From Cyclina sinensis (lineage: Eukaryota; Mollusca; Bivalvia; Venerida; Veneridae), in the NCBI GenBank assembly GCA_012932295.1, contig JAAONU010000014.1, positions 1,116,001 through 1,180,000 on the forward strand: DNA of 64,000 bases. The letters run 5' to 3'. Position numbers and translations under genes: made by a program. Below are positions 47,046 through 57,833 of the stretch, piece by piece. How positions within the stretch are numbered: position 1 is the stretch's first letter; each line of letters opens with the position of its first letter. Below the pieces are notes generated by a model, which worked only from the letters and a program-made list of their open reading frames with translations, was not told the DNA's origin and did not search any database.

Positions 47046-47120
47046 ATGCCTGGACCACCGAAAAACAACATCCGATTCAGCAAAAAACAGAAAAAACAGC
47101 CCAAGAGAAATGACGATTGA
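47046..47120 (+). CDS. Very short basic reading frame (24 codons), uncertain
   Basis: ATG in a favourable context (ATCAAGATGCC) starts a 24-residue frame, MPGPPKNNIRF followed by a Lys/Arg/Gln-rich stretch resembling a nuclear localisation signal, ending RNDD and TGA. The preceding 60 bases are somewhat G+C richer than the surroundings. It might be a first exon, the remnant N-terminus of a transposase from the adjacent TTAA element, or chance. I do not recognise it. Confidence 0.15.
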   Translation: MPGPPKNNIRFSKKQKKQPKRNDD

Positions 47121-47399
47121 TTGTTTTTGTCATGTGACCTATTTAAAAATAATTCAGTGATTCTGTTCATGTTTTACTTTTTGTTAAGGAATCTTCAAAT
47201 TTTTACATTCAAACCCACATTTAACTTTATTTATATGGACAAACATACTGGGAATTTAAAGTTCTTCATATTGAACGTGATCTGAGCAAATAATATCAGT
47301 TTTAATTTTTGGGGCATTCATTTGCATGTGTATCCCTTTAAACTGTTAACCAAAAACATTTGACGTATCAGCCATGTTTGGCACTGAATCTTCTATGGT

Positions 47400-47570
47400 G
47401 ATTGTCTAGCTTTTCCTGTGCAATCACATCGTAATTTCACAGGCTTCAACACTTGCCAATACATTTAAGAAAACTTGTTTGATAAGTCAATTATAAAACT
47501 GAGAGGAATGAGCCTTTTCTCCAATCTTTTCCCAAACAAAAATCTGAGGAAAAGAAACAGTCCAAAGTTG
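47400..47570. repeat. Dispersed direct duplication, copy 2
   Basis: It matches 43655-43825 in the same orientation, about 3.7 kb apart, with scattered substitutions. Confidence 0.75.
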
Positions 47571-48985
47571 AAAATGGATTATTCATAATTTTATAGATGC
47601 AGTCAATGCCTTGAAGATCTGACATCATATATTTCAGACAGCAGAAAAACTTACTACAATATACCGGAACCTTATTTCTAGGCATATATCATAAACATTA
47701 GGCTTAAAACCTTTTTAAGTATATATGACAGGGATGTCAATGAATACTGATTTTGGTATTCAAATCTTCGACATACTTGCTCTTTTTATTGAAACTATTA
47801 TGTTTCATTCATGTGATCATATTTGAAATTAGTTTTTAGACCAATTTTATATGATGAAGATTTATAACAATAAATCAAGTTATTGTAAAGAATGAAATTG
47901 AATTTTGTGTCTTTCGTGATATAGTTCTCTTGGTTACTTCCAGTCATTTAACGACTTTTTTTCTTGAAAAGTTTTGAGGAGGCATATTACATTAACTTTT
48001 TGCTGATCAAATTAAAAATTTGATCTGAGAATAGATACAAAATCAAATTTATTTTCAGTAAATGATTTGAGAAAATGATTTCAGTGAAGAATGTGCGATT
48101 TGCGCTTTCGTCCCACATAATTCTGAAAATAAGTCTTATGCCATATGTACTTCCTATGTCAGTTATTCTTGACTGTATGTAAGAAATATGTTTTTATGCA
48201 TGTGGATGAGACTTAAATAAAATAGAATATTGATATTTTACACAAATTTAATTAAATGTCTGTAAATGTCTTTAGCGGATTAACGGAATATCAAACACAA
48301 TTATTTTGCACCTTAATAAAATTGTGCAGCAATTAGTGGTAGTGTTAACTGTTAAAACAAACATGCCATTGGACTGCAAATAGCTATAACCATATTGCAA
48401 ATTGACATGCATTATGAAAATAAATTTGCCAACAAACGGATAAGCTGCTGCCTAATTACATTTCTAAAACCTTGTAATTTTAAGTAAAACAAGTATTAGC
48501 ATTTCCCAAAATGCTTGAATTCGCCGTTCAGCCATGTATGACGTCTTATCCATAGATGAATGTATTCATTGATTTGATAATTTTATAACATGCTTTGCAG
48601 TGAAAAGCGAAGTTATATCTGATCATTTTCACACAGAAATAATAAAGCAGATGAAGTATACATTGTAGTTTTTATTGTAGCTAGGCTATTTTTGAAAGCG
48701 GATGATTTGGCTTCTTTATGAAAAGCATGCAAATATCTTTATACATCATGTTAAAATTTGCAGCATTAAAAACCTTGTAAATATTGCTTTGTTGTAATTC
48801 AGTCTACGCATAATTAATTAGCTATTTGCGTAGCTTTTTACTTTATTTATTACTAAAAAAATGTTTACTTAACGAAAGCTAGATACTATTCTTCAATATC
48901 ATAAGAATATAACATGTAAAATTTAAACAGAATAAATTTTAGGTAAAAAAATACGATATTGCCGTGACCCTTAACAAGCATATAT
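47571..48985. other. AT-rich stretch without a supportable feature
   Basis: No gene, array or element border was seen. Confidence 0.4.
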
Positions 48986-49492
48986 TAAACACGGATATAT
49001 CCTGATCAAACTCCTCGCACCGGGTACGTCACGCTTTGCTACTTTAACTGTACTGATCAGGGGAAGTAACCGCTGTGGGGAGTTGGTATCCTGATTAGAA
49101 TCGCCCGGAAGCAAGCATTTAATTTTTTTTCTTTAGGTGCAAGTTTTGGAAAAACCAAACAAAACATACTCTTATTTAGACTACATTCTCTAGTTAAAAA
49201 TGACATGTAGCAAAAAATATTGCGATTATCTTGCGTTATCCCGCAAGAGCCTGAAGACTGGTACTGAGTTTGTACATTGATGATGGTATTTTTCAGTTGT
49301 AAGAATAAGTAACCCGACAAACATGGCGGTTGGGCGAGTCCATTTACACATCCCTTGCTGAAGATTTTTGACGTCCATTTTGTTATCATGTGATATGAAA
49401 TTATTCGCTTTGATTGGCTAAAGGCAGGCGGTGTACAGGCAAAACTGTTCAAATCTTGTTAATTGTATATATCGCCGTCCAGGAACGGCGAT
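48986..49492. other. G+C-richer island with overlapping frames and an 8-bp hairpin
   Basis: The base composition rises above the flanks. A minus-strand frame of 131 codons spans 49057-49452. A second minus frame (49378-49226, starting MDVKNLQQGMCKWTR, 50 residues) and a plus-strand ATGGCGGTTGGG frame overlap it. The frames conflict, so none can be called a gene. CCTGATCA / TGATCAGG are 50 bp apart at about 49000-49061. ATCGCCGT (49471-49478) / ACGGCGAT (49485-49492) is a perfect hairpin at the right edge. It could be an old transposable element or a promoter/first-exon region; the AACATGGCGG word resembles YY1-type promoter sites. Confidence 0.35.
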
Positions 49493-50261
49493 AATGATGC
49501 TGGAAATCTTGATAAATTACATTTTTTGTGAACATTTGAATGCAGACATTGCATTCGAATATTTGTAAGGAATGTGAATATTCAAACGTTCATATATTTG
49601 TTGACAACACTTATATATCACCAAATAACTGAACTTACACCAAGTTGTTGATTTATAAAATATGTATAAATGTTGATTTTTTGGGTTCTTTAACCATTAC
49701 CCGCTACATCTCTAAAATAGACTTGTCTATCATTCAGCTGGACAACCTGTGACAGGGACTTTATATTGGTAAATCAAGAAGTTCAGTCTTAGTGAACAAT
49801 GCAGATCATAATCATGCTGCATGGGTGTACATGCTGAATATGTTCATGCTGTATTGGTGTACAGATTGAGCATAATTATATTGTAATGACGTATTGAGTG
49901 ACTATAGGCTTTGGAAATTTTCAAATCTCAATTCATGCATGGATGTGAAGTCTGTATAGACAGATCATGATCATGATTCAGGGCTGCAAAGACTGACCAT
50001 GGTCATGCTACATGGCTGTGTAGGCTTATCATGATCATGAATCAGGGCTGCAAAGACTGCTATGGTCATGCTACATGGCTGTAAAGGCTTATCATGATCA
50101 TGATTCAGGACTGCAAAGACTGACCATGGTCATGCTACATGGCTGTGTAGGCTTATCATGATCATGAATCAGGGCTGCAAAGACTGACCATGGTCATGCT
50201 ACGACTGTGTAGGCTTATCATGATCATGATTCAGGGCTGCAAAGACTGACCATGGCCATGC

Positions 50262-51145
50262 TACATGGCCATATCTGCCATAATTTTTCTGGCCATTTCT
50301 GGGATTTTGATATCGAATTTTTGGGATTTGAGCTGATTGTCCAGGACATACAACTATTCATATACTTTCAATGCCCTACCGTTGGCAGTAAACAAAATTG
50401 GACCAGATTCCGTTTTTGGGGAGAAAAGTCGTGCACGTGTTTCAAATACACATCAGTACCATCAGTTTCATACCAATTTTTTAGTTGCAAGAGCATAGTA
50501 ATTGTGTAGCAGTAATCATAAAATAATAACTGTGTACCATTAATTAATTAACATCATAAACTCAATTCAAGTTGAATCATCGGCGTTTGATGACAGCGTC
50601 GTCTATGCTTCGTATTACAAGTATCTGCACGATTTGATCCAACATTACAATATTCATCACGAATACCTTTTAAACTTACCTTTTCTTTGTCGGATCGATA
50701 TGTGAAAAACTCAGTTTAATTTAGCAGCATCTCTATTGATACCAAATTCCGACGACAGCAAACAAACCACAAACAAGTTAATGATTTAAAAATCATAGTC
50801 TTTGTTGGCATGGTAGACATGTGTTTGCATTAAATTTAATTTTAAGTAGTATCTCTATTAACACTAATTACCGCGGCGACAGTCTTTGAAAGGGGCAGAT
50901 ATCTTACAAATTAATTAATGCACTGCAAGTCAATAAATTGAAAGCCGATAGTGGTCATTTGTTAATTGGTTATCAATGACACGCGGTGTATTCGCCAAAA
51001 CGGAACATATTATCATAACAAAAAAATTAAAGAATTAGCGGCATGTCAAAAATTTGACTGGCCTGATCAAAGGTATATGCATTTTTCATGCATTTTTCCG
51101 GACAATCCCGGACAATCTAGGACGTATGGCAGGTATGTACATGGC
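50262..51145. repeat. 8-bp target site duplication
   Basis: TACATGGC stands at 50262-50269 and 51138-51145. An undisturbed satellite unit has this word once, so the pre-insertion sequence is known from the neighbouring units. Confidence 0.9.
50270..51137. mobile_element. 868-bp hAT-like non-autonomous element
   Basis: The ends are CATATCTGCCATA and TATGGCAGGTATG (inverted, one mismatch). Subterminal ATTGTCC.GGA words occur on both sides (GATTGTCCAGGACA at about 50335; GGACAATCCCGGACAATC at about 51101). The 8-bp duplication suits hAT or P-type transposases, and the subterminal repeats suit hAT. There is no intact transposase. A minus-strand donor-like AAAAG|GTAAGT near 50680 may be a relic of a spliced gene. 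Confidence 0.8.
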
Positions 51146-51395
51146 TGTGTAGGCTTAACATGATCATGATTCAGGGCTGCAAATACTGACCATGGTCATG
51201 CCTACATGTCTGTATAGACTGATCATGATCATGATTCAGGGCTGCAAAGACTGACCATGGTCATGCTACATGGCTGTGTAGGCTTATCATGATCATGATT
51301 CAGGACTGCAAAGACTGACCATGGTCATGCTACATGGCTGTATAGGTTTAACATGATCATGCTGCATGGATAATCAGGCTGATCATTATCGGCAG

Positions 51396-51781
51396 TGCTC
51401 GTATGAAAAAAGGTCAAATGAAGTAAAAAATGACAATGTTATGCAATGTAACATAAAACAATGCAAATAAATGCAAAAGTATGACAGAACTAGCAGTGGT
51501 TCCACATCATTAGCATCCTCTTGCATAAAGTTTCTCATATTTGCATTACTAAGATTCTAGAAATATCTTATTTCTCTTTAAAAGACGGCTTCTGAAGTCA
51601 GTAAATGAATACATTAATTTTTTCTCCAATACACAGGATAAATTCTTTGAATAGTTTGTACAATAAAAAATCAAAGCTATGTCTGAACATATGTAAATAA
51701 TCTCATACTTAAAATAAAACATTATCTAGTCTCATAGAATGCATAAACTAGTATCATAATAAAAATGTGTTAATTTATAAA
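51396..51781. other. AT-rich spacer
   Basis: Nothing recognisable was found between the satellite and the next element start. Confidence 0.4.
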
Positions 51782-53790
51782 CAAGCAAGCCATAATGGCC
51801 CTGAATCACTCACCTGAAGACAACAGCTCAAACAACAAGTGAAATATGATGCAATTAAAAATCCAATTTAAAAAAACCAATGAAATAGACAATGCAACAA
51901 GTTAAATAATCAAAGCTCCTAGCTATTTAAAATTTTGAAAGGTTTTTCAAAATACTGGGTCTAATAATGCACTTAGTGGCATGCTTGGTATTATTGGGCT
52001 GACTAATCAGTTCAACAATAAACAATTGAAATAGACACATCTGATCAATCATTGATGAGGGATATCCTGGTATATAGGAAAAGATAGTTGCCATTCTTAA
52101 TGAGCTGTTTATGAGTAAATTTTTCTCTAGTAACAACCACTGAATACATGTGACATATATACATTTCAGAAAGTAAATAACCAATGAAAACATGCTTTTG
52201 CATCAGTTTGTTGTCTATCATTTATGTCAATTTTTAAGAAAATACATGAACGATACATTCTTAAAGACATGATATTTCAGTGCTTTATTTCATATCCTGG
52301 TGTTCAAAGCTCCAGAAAACTGAAAATTTGTAAATTTTTACCGAATTTCAGCTTCCTGGATGGATGTTTATGTACAAAACTCCTTAAACAAGAGCACCAC
52401 AAGGCAGAGCAAAACATGCCAACAATTGAGCAATTTGTTTCAATAACATCTATCCACCTATGAAGTTTCAAGTCAATAGCTCTGATAATGTAGGAGTATG
52501 TTCCAGACAAACATCAAGTACAAAAATTGAACTAAGGGGAATAATTCCAAAATCATGAAGTGTACAGTGATGGTTTTTGTACATTGCACTCCATCTCAAT
52601 GACATCTATCCACCAGTGAAGTTTCAAGTCAATAGCTTTGATAACATAGGAGTTATGCTCTGGACAAGGAAATTAAACAAAGGGGAATAACTCATCAAAA
52701 TCATGAAGGGCAGAGTTTTGATTCTTGTGCATTGCACTTCATCTCTATAAGATCTATCCACCTATGAAGTTTCAAGTCAATGGCTTTGATAGTGTTGGGG
52801 TTATGCTCCAGACAAACATCAGGATGCCGCCTGTCCAGCCCGCCCACCGGCCATGGGTGATCCCATAATACGTCCTGTCTTCAATGGGCGTATAAAAGTC
52901 AGTCCATATATTTTTTTCCAAAAGAAATCAAATCTAAGTATAACTTATCATCAATACGCCAAAATTTCACGTCTAAATCCCTATCAGTCCCTAATGCAGT
53001 CCATGAGTTCAAAACATTGCCACTGTGACCAGTGGCCCAAGGCAATAAACACCAATTAACTAAGAAACTTATAATTAGCAGCTAGTCAATTGTTTATTCT
53101 AACCAGTGTTGAAAAATTATAATGTGAAATCTGCGCTCCTTCCGTTTTTAAATTTTGCTTTGAACATTTTTTTTCATGATGTTAACAAACCAACAAACGT
53201 AACCATTACTTTTCAATTTTAAGTTGTCAGTTACGATACATTGTTCACACAATTCAATAAGAGAAAAGCCTTGAAAGCTTATATTAAGCATACTTATGTT
53301 TAACATTGTTTTTGGCCGATTTGTTTTTATGTTTTTCTAGGGGAGCGGTTGGGGCGGTTGGTCTTGGACCGATTGAGATTTGCTAGTGTTCATACTGAAA
53401 TAGTGAGGCTGTGTAATCATTACATAGTAAGCTATGTGCACTCATTAATCTATGAAAAATTTCTAGTCTGATGCCAAACACTATGTGATTTTGTGACCCC
53501 TTTGGTAGGGCCAATAATGTTTCCATGGTCATAATTTGAAGAAAATTGGTAGAGTGCCTTTAAAAGCTGTTGGCCCTGCAGTTTGAAACAAGTACATTTT
53601 CAAAGTGTTTCCTTTTTGCTGCTAGCAACTAGTTTTTCATAAAATGGAATTCTTTGAATAACTCTGTACAGCTTCATAACTTCTGTCAAGTAGCATAAGA
53701 GGAACAGAATGTTGAGGTATGATGAGTGATGGATAGTGGAGGCCAAATAAAAAAAGCTCACCTTTAACACCTTGTTTTGAGGTAAGCTAA
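51782..53790 (+). mobile_element. Old pearl-like element with a nested element
   Basis: It starts CAAGCAAGCCATAATGGCCC (hairpin GCCAT/ATGGC) and TCACTCACCTGAAG, and ends in a hairpin AGCTCACCT (about 53756-53764) / AGGTAAGCT (53780-53788) followed by AA. The inside near 53510-53600 has core words seen at 35050 (TTTGAAGAAAATTGGTAGAG). Another element is inserted at 52389-52894. A G+C-rich segment after a strong acceptor-like TTTTTCTAG (53340) reads open to a weak donor at 53427, but its place inside an element makes an exon unlikely. Confidence 0.55.
52389..52894 (+). mobile_element. Helentron-like element, TACGYCC/GGGCGTA hairpin family
   Basis: It starts CAAGAGCACCACAAGGCAGA. Core units of about 150 bp share 'CATCTATCCACC.ATGAAGTTTCAAGTCAATAGCT' and 'TATG.TCCAGACAAACATCA'. 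The end has GCCGCCTGTCCAGCCCGCCC and a terminal hairpin TACGTCC (52870-52876) / GGGCGTA (about 52886-52892), then TAAAA. The cores match those at 18950-19380. Confidence 0.75.
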
Positions 53791-54669
53791 GCTTCAAACT
53801 GAGATGCAGTGCTTTTCAGTTTTTTCGTTAAAAAGAATTTCTCTGGTTGATAAAACATTAAAATTGTCTATATTTAATTATAATGGCTTACGACTGGACT
53901 TAAAAACGTTTGTGAATTTTCCTAGTCCATCTCTAAACAAACGAAGTACAAAGATAAGAGCCAACTGAATGAATTCTGCTATTCCAGTACAAGTGAACAA
54001 AGCAAGAGATTACCTGTAATAATTTTATAACAGATTATCTTAGGAACATCAACTGCCAAATTATCTAAGCCAAATAACTAAACAATAGTATAATAAGCAT
54101 TGTTTTCAAAATCGGTTTCTAATACTTGCCTTACAGAAAACCCCTAATATAGTAATTTAATTATGGTGGTGAAGTTGGCAATTATGTAGGTGAATAGTTT
54201 ACTAAATCATTGTTTCCTGAAAATACTAGAACTTGACTCTGTCCTTTACAAAGGAAATATCAATTTTCTGACATACCAGTAAGGTCAAATAAGGTACCTG
54301 AACCTTTGACTTGCAGTCAGTGGGAGGTAATGATTGTTGAGGAGTCACAGACCTGCACCACTCAACCATATTAGGTAGTCATGAGTTTTAAGATAATAGC
54401 TTCAAGCATACGTACAGTCAACAGTAATCAATGTCTAACTGTAATAATGTAATAAATCTATAATAATGTGTCATTCCATAAAGATATGTCTGTAGATTAC
54501 TTCTGAATAACTGTTTTTATTTGACATCTTAGAATTTACTAACACTTTATCAAAGATTCATAGAACATTGTTATCTTTACAAAGGGAATAAATATGATGA
54601 AAATGTGAAAAGATTTTAAAAACTAACACAGTTATTCTACACCAATACCAATTTCTAAGTGTAACTTAC
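53791..54669. other. Stretch without a supportable feature
   Basis: It would be intronic if the minus-strand exon at 54670-54727 is real. No array or element border was recognised. Confidence 0.4.
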
Positions 54670-54727
54670 CAGATTTCATCATGTTAAAACCTACTTGCAC
54701 AAGAACCATCATTGGTAAATATCCTGC
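54670..54727 (-). CDS. Internal exon of an unidentified protein, strong splice sites
   Basis: On the minus strand, a textbook acceptor (TTTCCTCTTATTTTCAG) is followed by 58 bp and a consensus donor (ATCTG|GTAAGT). The frame that starts with the first base is open: AGYLPMMVLVQVGFNMMKS, then a split codon G|nn. The peptide is hydrophobic with scattered Met, Val and Leu and could be part of a membrane segment. The other exons should lie upstream (higher coordinates) and downstream. The next exon must start in phase 1, which the candidate at 15751-15994 does (giving Gly), though it is 38.7 kb away. I do not recognise the protein. This is the most convincing exon in the window, judged by splice sites alone. 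Confidence 0.55.
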
Positions 54728-56196
54728 CTGAAAATAAGAGGAAAGCAATCTAAGATATTGAGGGAAGTATTATAGACAGTAAATAAATATCACCCAATCA
54801 CAAACATGGAATGCATTAGGCCCAATACCAAGACATTTGCCTAAACACCAGGGTTTTTCAGGAGATTACAGAAGTCATTGAATCATTAAGTGTTACATAA
54901 ACTTTATTTAATAAGTTCAGAGTATATATAAGAAGCAATGAAAATTAAAAAAAAAAAAAGAAAAAAAAAGGAAACAAAACAAACATTTTGGAAATTAGTA
55001 TTTTCTTTATAAACCACAGTTCATGCAAAAAGGCACATTCAAATTGCTTTTCTGTCAGCTCATTCCTTAACTTGTTGAAAAAAAACCTGACAGTGTACAG
55101 CATCAATTATGTTCTTGTATAAGACTTTAATTAGTCATGAACTGCCAACAAGAACAATGGATTATGGTTAAGTAATCAATTTTCAACAATTAATTGTGAT
55201 TTTTGGAATGTTGTGTGTTGTTGTATAATGTCTGATATATCATACTGTCTTTCAAGAGAATCTGCATCTTATCATATATTGAGTGCTTCCAAGTGATTTA
55301 TTTAAAGGTTTATAATATCAAAGATAAATAGGATGTTAACATCTAATTGGTTAAGACCTTCTAAAACACAACTAAGAAGCCTTGACATTGTCTTGATTTC
55401 TGATTGGCTACTCATTGTCATGTTATACTATACTAGATGTTAGATATCTAGGCTAAACCTAATCTGATCTGAGTTCTAAATGAACGAAAACGCTTACTTT
55501 TTACGGTTCTTATGCAAACAATGATCTTCCTCTAGGGATTGTTCAGCTTGTTATCATCAAATGAACTGTCATTTTCTTTGCCTATCATGTGCCTATCATT
55601 TCCTTGTTACAAACTATCTTGGCCAACATGAGTGGAATTCATTTAAACTGCGACAGTATTACACGCTGAAGATTATTATTTGAATTAATTTCAGGACTTC
55701 ATTTCAATTTATACTGTCACTTTTCTTACTCAGAGTGGAAATCTTTTACTTTTGCACCCAGTCTCTAAGTTTTAATCCCAGAACAGCAAAGTTCTTGCTT
55801 AAATCAATGGAATCATTACACGACACTATAATTACATCACTGTATGACATCACTGAAATGTTTACACATGATCTGTATTAACTTGTTTTTATTTTTAGAA
55901 ATAAAAGAATTTGAATAGAGACACTACTAAGAATATTCTGAAATATCTAATTAATAATGAAAAACAAACTGTTGTGAACTAAAACACATTCGGTTTATTT
56001 TGAAAATGTTATGGAAGAACACAAAAGAAAGACAATTGTCAAATTTTATAGAGAAAACATATCAGTTATTGTTTTTAACATTGTAAGTGGTATTATTAAT
56101 TCATTATAAAGACTCTTGACTGGGTATACAGCCTTGTAAAGTAGACTGTTCTATAATAACCTACAAAACTAATAATACAAAAGATACTACTAGTTA
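54728..56196. other. AT-rich stretch without a supportable gene
   Basis: It includes an A-rich tract with single G's at about 54948-54972. No element border or exon was seen. Confidence 0.4.
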
Positions 56197-56585
56197 GTAT
56201 AACAGGTTATAGTGCATGAAGCATGTGACACTACTAGTTTGTATAACAGGGTATAGGGCATGAAGCAAGTGACACTACTAGTTTGTATAACAGGGTATAG
56301 GGCATGAAGCAAGTGACACTACTAGTTTGTATTACAGGGTATAGGGCATGAAGCGAGTGACACTACTAGTTTGTATAACAGGGTATAGGGCATGAAGCAA
56401 GTGACACTTCTAGTTTCTATAACAGGGTATAGGGCATGAAGCAAGTGACACTACTAGTTAGTATAACAGGGTATAGGGTATGAAGCAAGTGACACTACTA
56501 GTTTCTATAACAGGGTATAGGGCATGAAGCAAGTGACACTTCTAGTTTCTATAACAGGGTATAGGGCATGAAGCAAGTGACACAA
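56197..56585. repeat. 44-bp minisatellite, about nine units
   Basis: The unit is GTATAACAGGGTATAGGGCA plus TGAAGCAAGTGACACTACTAGTTT, starting at 56197, 56241, 56285, 56329, 56373, 56417, 56461, 56505 and 56549. There are few substitutions and no length change, so the expansion is young. SpeI-type ACTAGT recurs in most units. Confidence 0.95.
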
Positions 56586-57419
56586 AGAAGGCCAAACGCT
56601 AAGAATAACGTGTTACAAGCTGTATTTTCCTCTGTATGAGATATGGAAACAGAAGTTGGAGATGGACCTATTGAAAAACCAATAACTGAGAAGTGATTTT
56701 CAAGAGTTACTGGGCTTTGTGAAAATATAATGACACCATTACTAGAGGTCAGAGCTGAATATCCTTTTATCTTGAAGATTGTTCCATATCTACACATTTT
56801 ATTTATAGGAAAATGTCATCTTTGATTTGCTCTAGGGACCTTAATCCACTGGGTTGCTTTTAATCAAAATCATGTTGGACTGTATAAGAAAACTACTGAA
56901 AAATCTTGTCTTTGGATTTCCTTTTAAGCTGCTGAAAATACATGTGTTATAAATGTCTGCAATAAGAACAAGTATTTCACATTCTTTTGACTTCCAGGGA
57001 TATTGAATAACCACCACAACATTCAGACAATCCATCAAAGAAGTGTATATTGAAATGCCAAGCCAATTACAAATTTAATTTAATCTCAGTTTCACTCTTT
57101 ACAACTTGTGAAAATCACTGACTTGTTTCTTCTCACTGGATAAAGGTTTTGAAATGCAAAAAAAATGTAAAAATACTTCTTCACCAAATCAGAGTTTCCA
57201 AGAAAAATGCATGTTTCAATGAACAAGAATATTCCAAAATGTGTAACACAAGTACTAGGAACAAATTCTCCGATTTCACTGTCCTCCAAAAGTTACATAG
57301 ACGAATAAAATTTTGCAAAATTTCCTTGAATCTTTGGTGTAGAAGTACTGTATCTACTTGATTTTTCTGCACTAAAAAGGTTTTGAACAAAACCCTTCTT
57401 AGTATCAAAGCACAGTCAC
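56586..57419. other. Stretch without a supportable gene
   Basis: Short frames on both strands overlap each other (57092-57447). None is recognised. Confidence 0.35.
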
Positions 57420-57833
57420 TAATAGCTATTAAGGTTGTCAATAGCAACTAAGTTGGCAATAGCTACTAAGTTTGTCTGTCAATGGCTATTTAGTTGTCTG
57501 TCACCACTAAGTCAGATTTGTTACTAAGTCAGTCAATAACAACTCAGCCAGTTAAATTGTCAGCCATTTTCGACTTGGTCAGTCAATAACCACTTAGTAA
57601 AAAGCTAATAATTTGATCAAAGTCTCTTTAGTCAATAATAACCTAGTCAATAGATACACTGTCAGCCATTTTCAGTCAGTCAACACTTAGTAAATATCTA
57701 ATAAGTTGATCAAAGGCTCTTTAGTCAATAACAACCTAGTCAATAAATACACTGTCAGCCATCTTCTACTTGGCCAGCCAGTCAGCACTCAGTAAATATC
57801 TAACAAGATTAATTTTGATGCAAAGCATCAAAG
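57420..57833. repeat. Degenerate ~95-105-bp satellite, left part
   Basis: Units contain CTGTCAGCCATTTTC, GTCAGTCAATAACAAC and ATAAGTTGATCAAAGGCT. GTCAGCCAT recurs at about 57560, 57662 and 57755. The array continues at 60024-60290 after a 2.2-kb interruption. Confidence 0.75.

Larger units (their letters stand above)
49800..51395. repeat. 63-bp satellite array with palindromic unit, interrupted
   Basis: The unit contains ATCATGATCATGAT (palindrome), CAGGGCTGCAAAGACT, GACCATGGTC (palindrome) and ATGCTACATGGCTGTGTAGG. CTGCAAAGACTG recurs at 49984, 50048, 50111, 50175 and 50237, and the array resumes after 51145. The first 150 bp are degenerate. An 868-bp element (50270-51137) splits one unit. 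Confidence 0.85.

Noticed and set aside
53341..53426. Exon-like segment (acceptor TTTTTCTAG, open 28 codons, donor GTAAGC)
   Set aside because: It lies inside a Helentron-like element (51782-53790), the donor is weak and it was not recognised.
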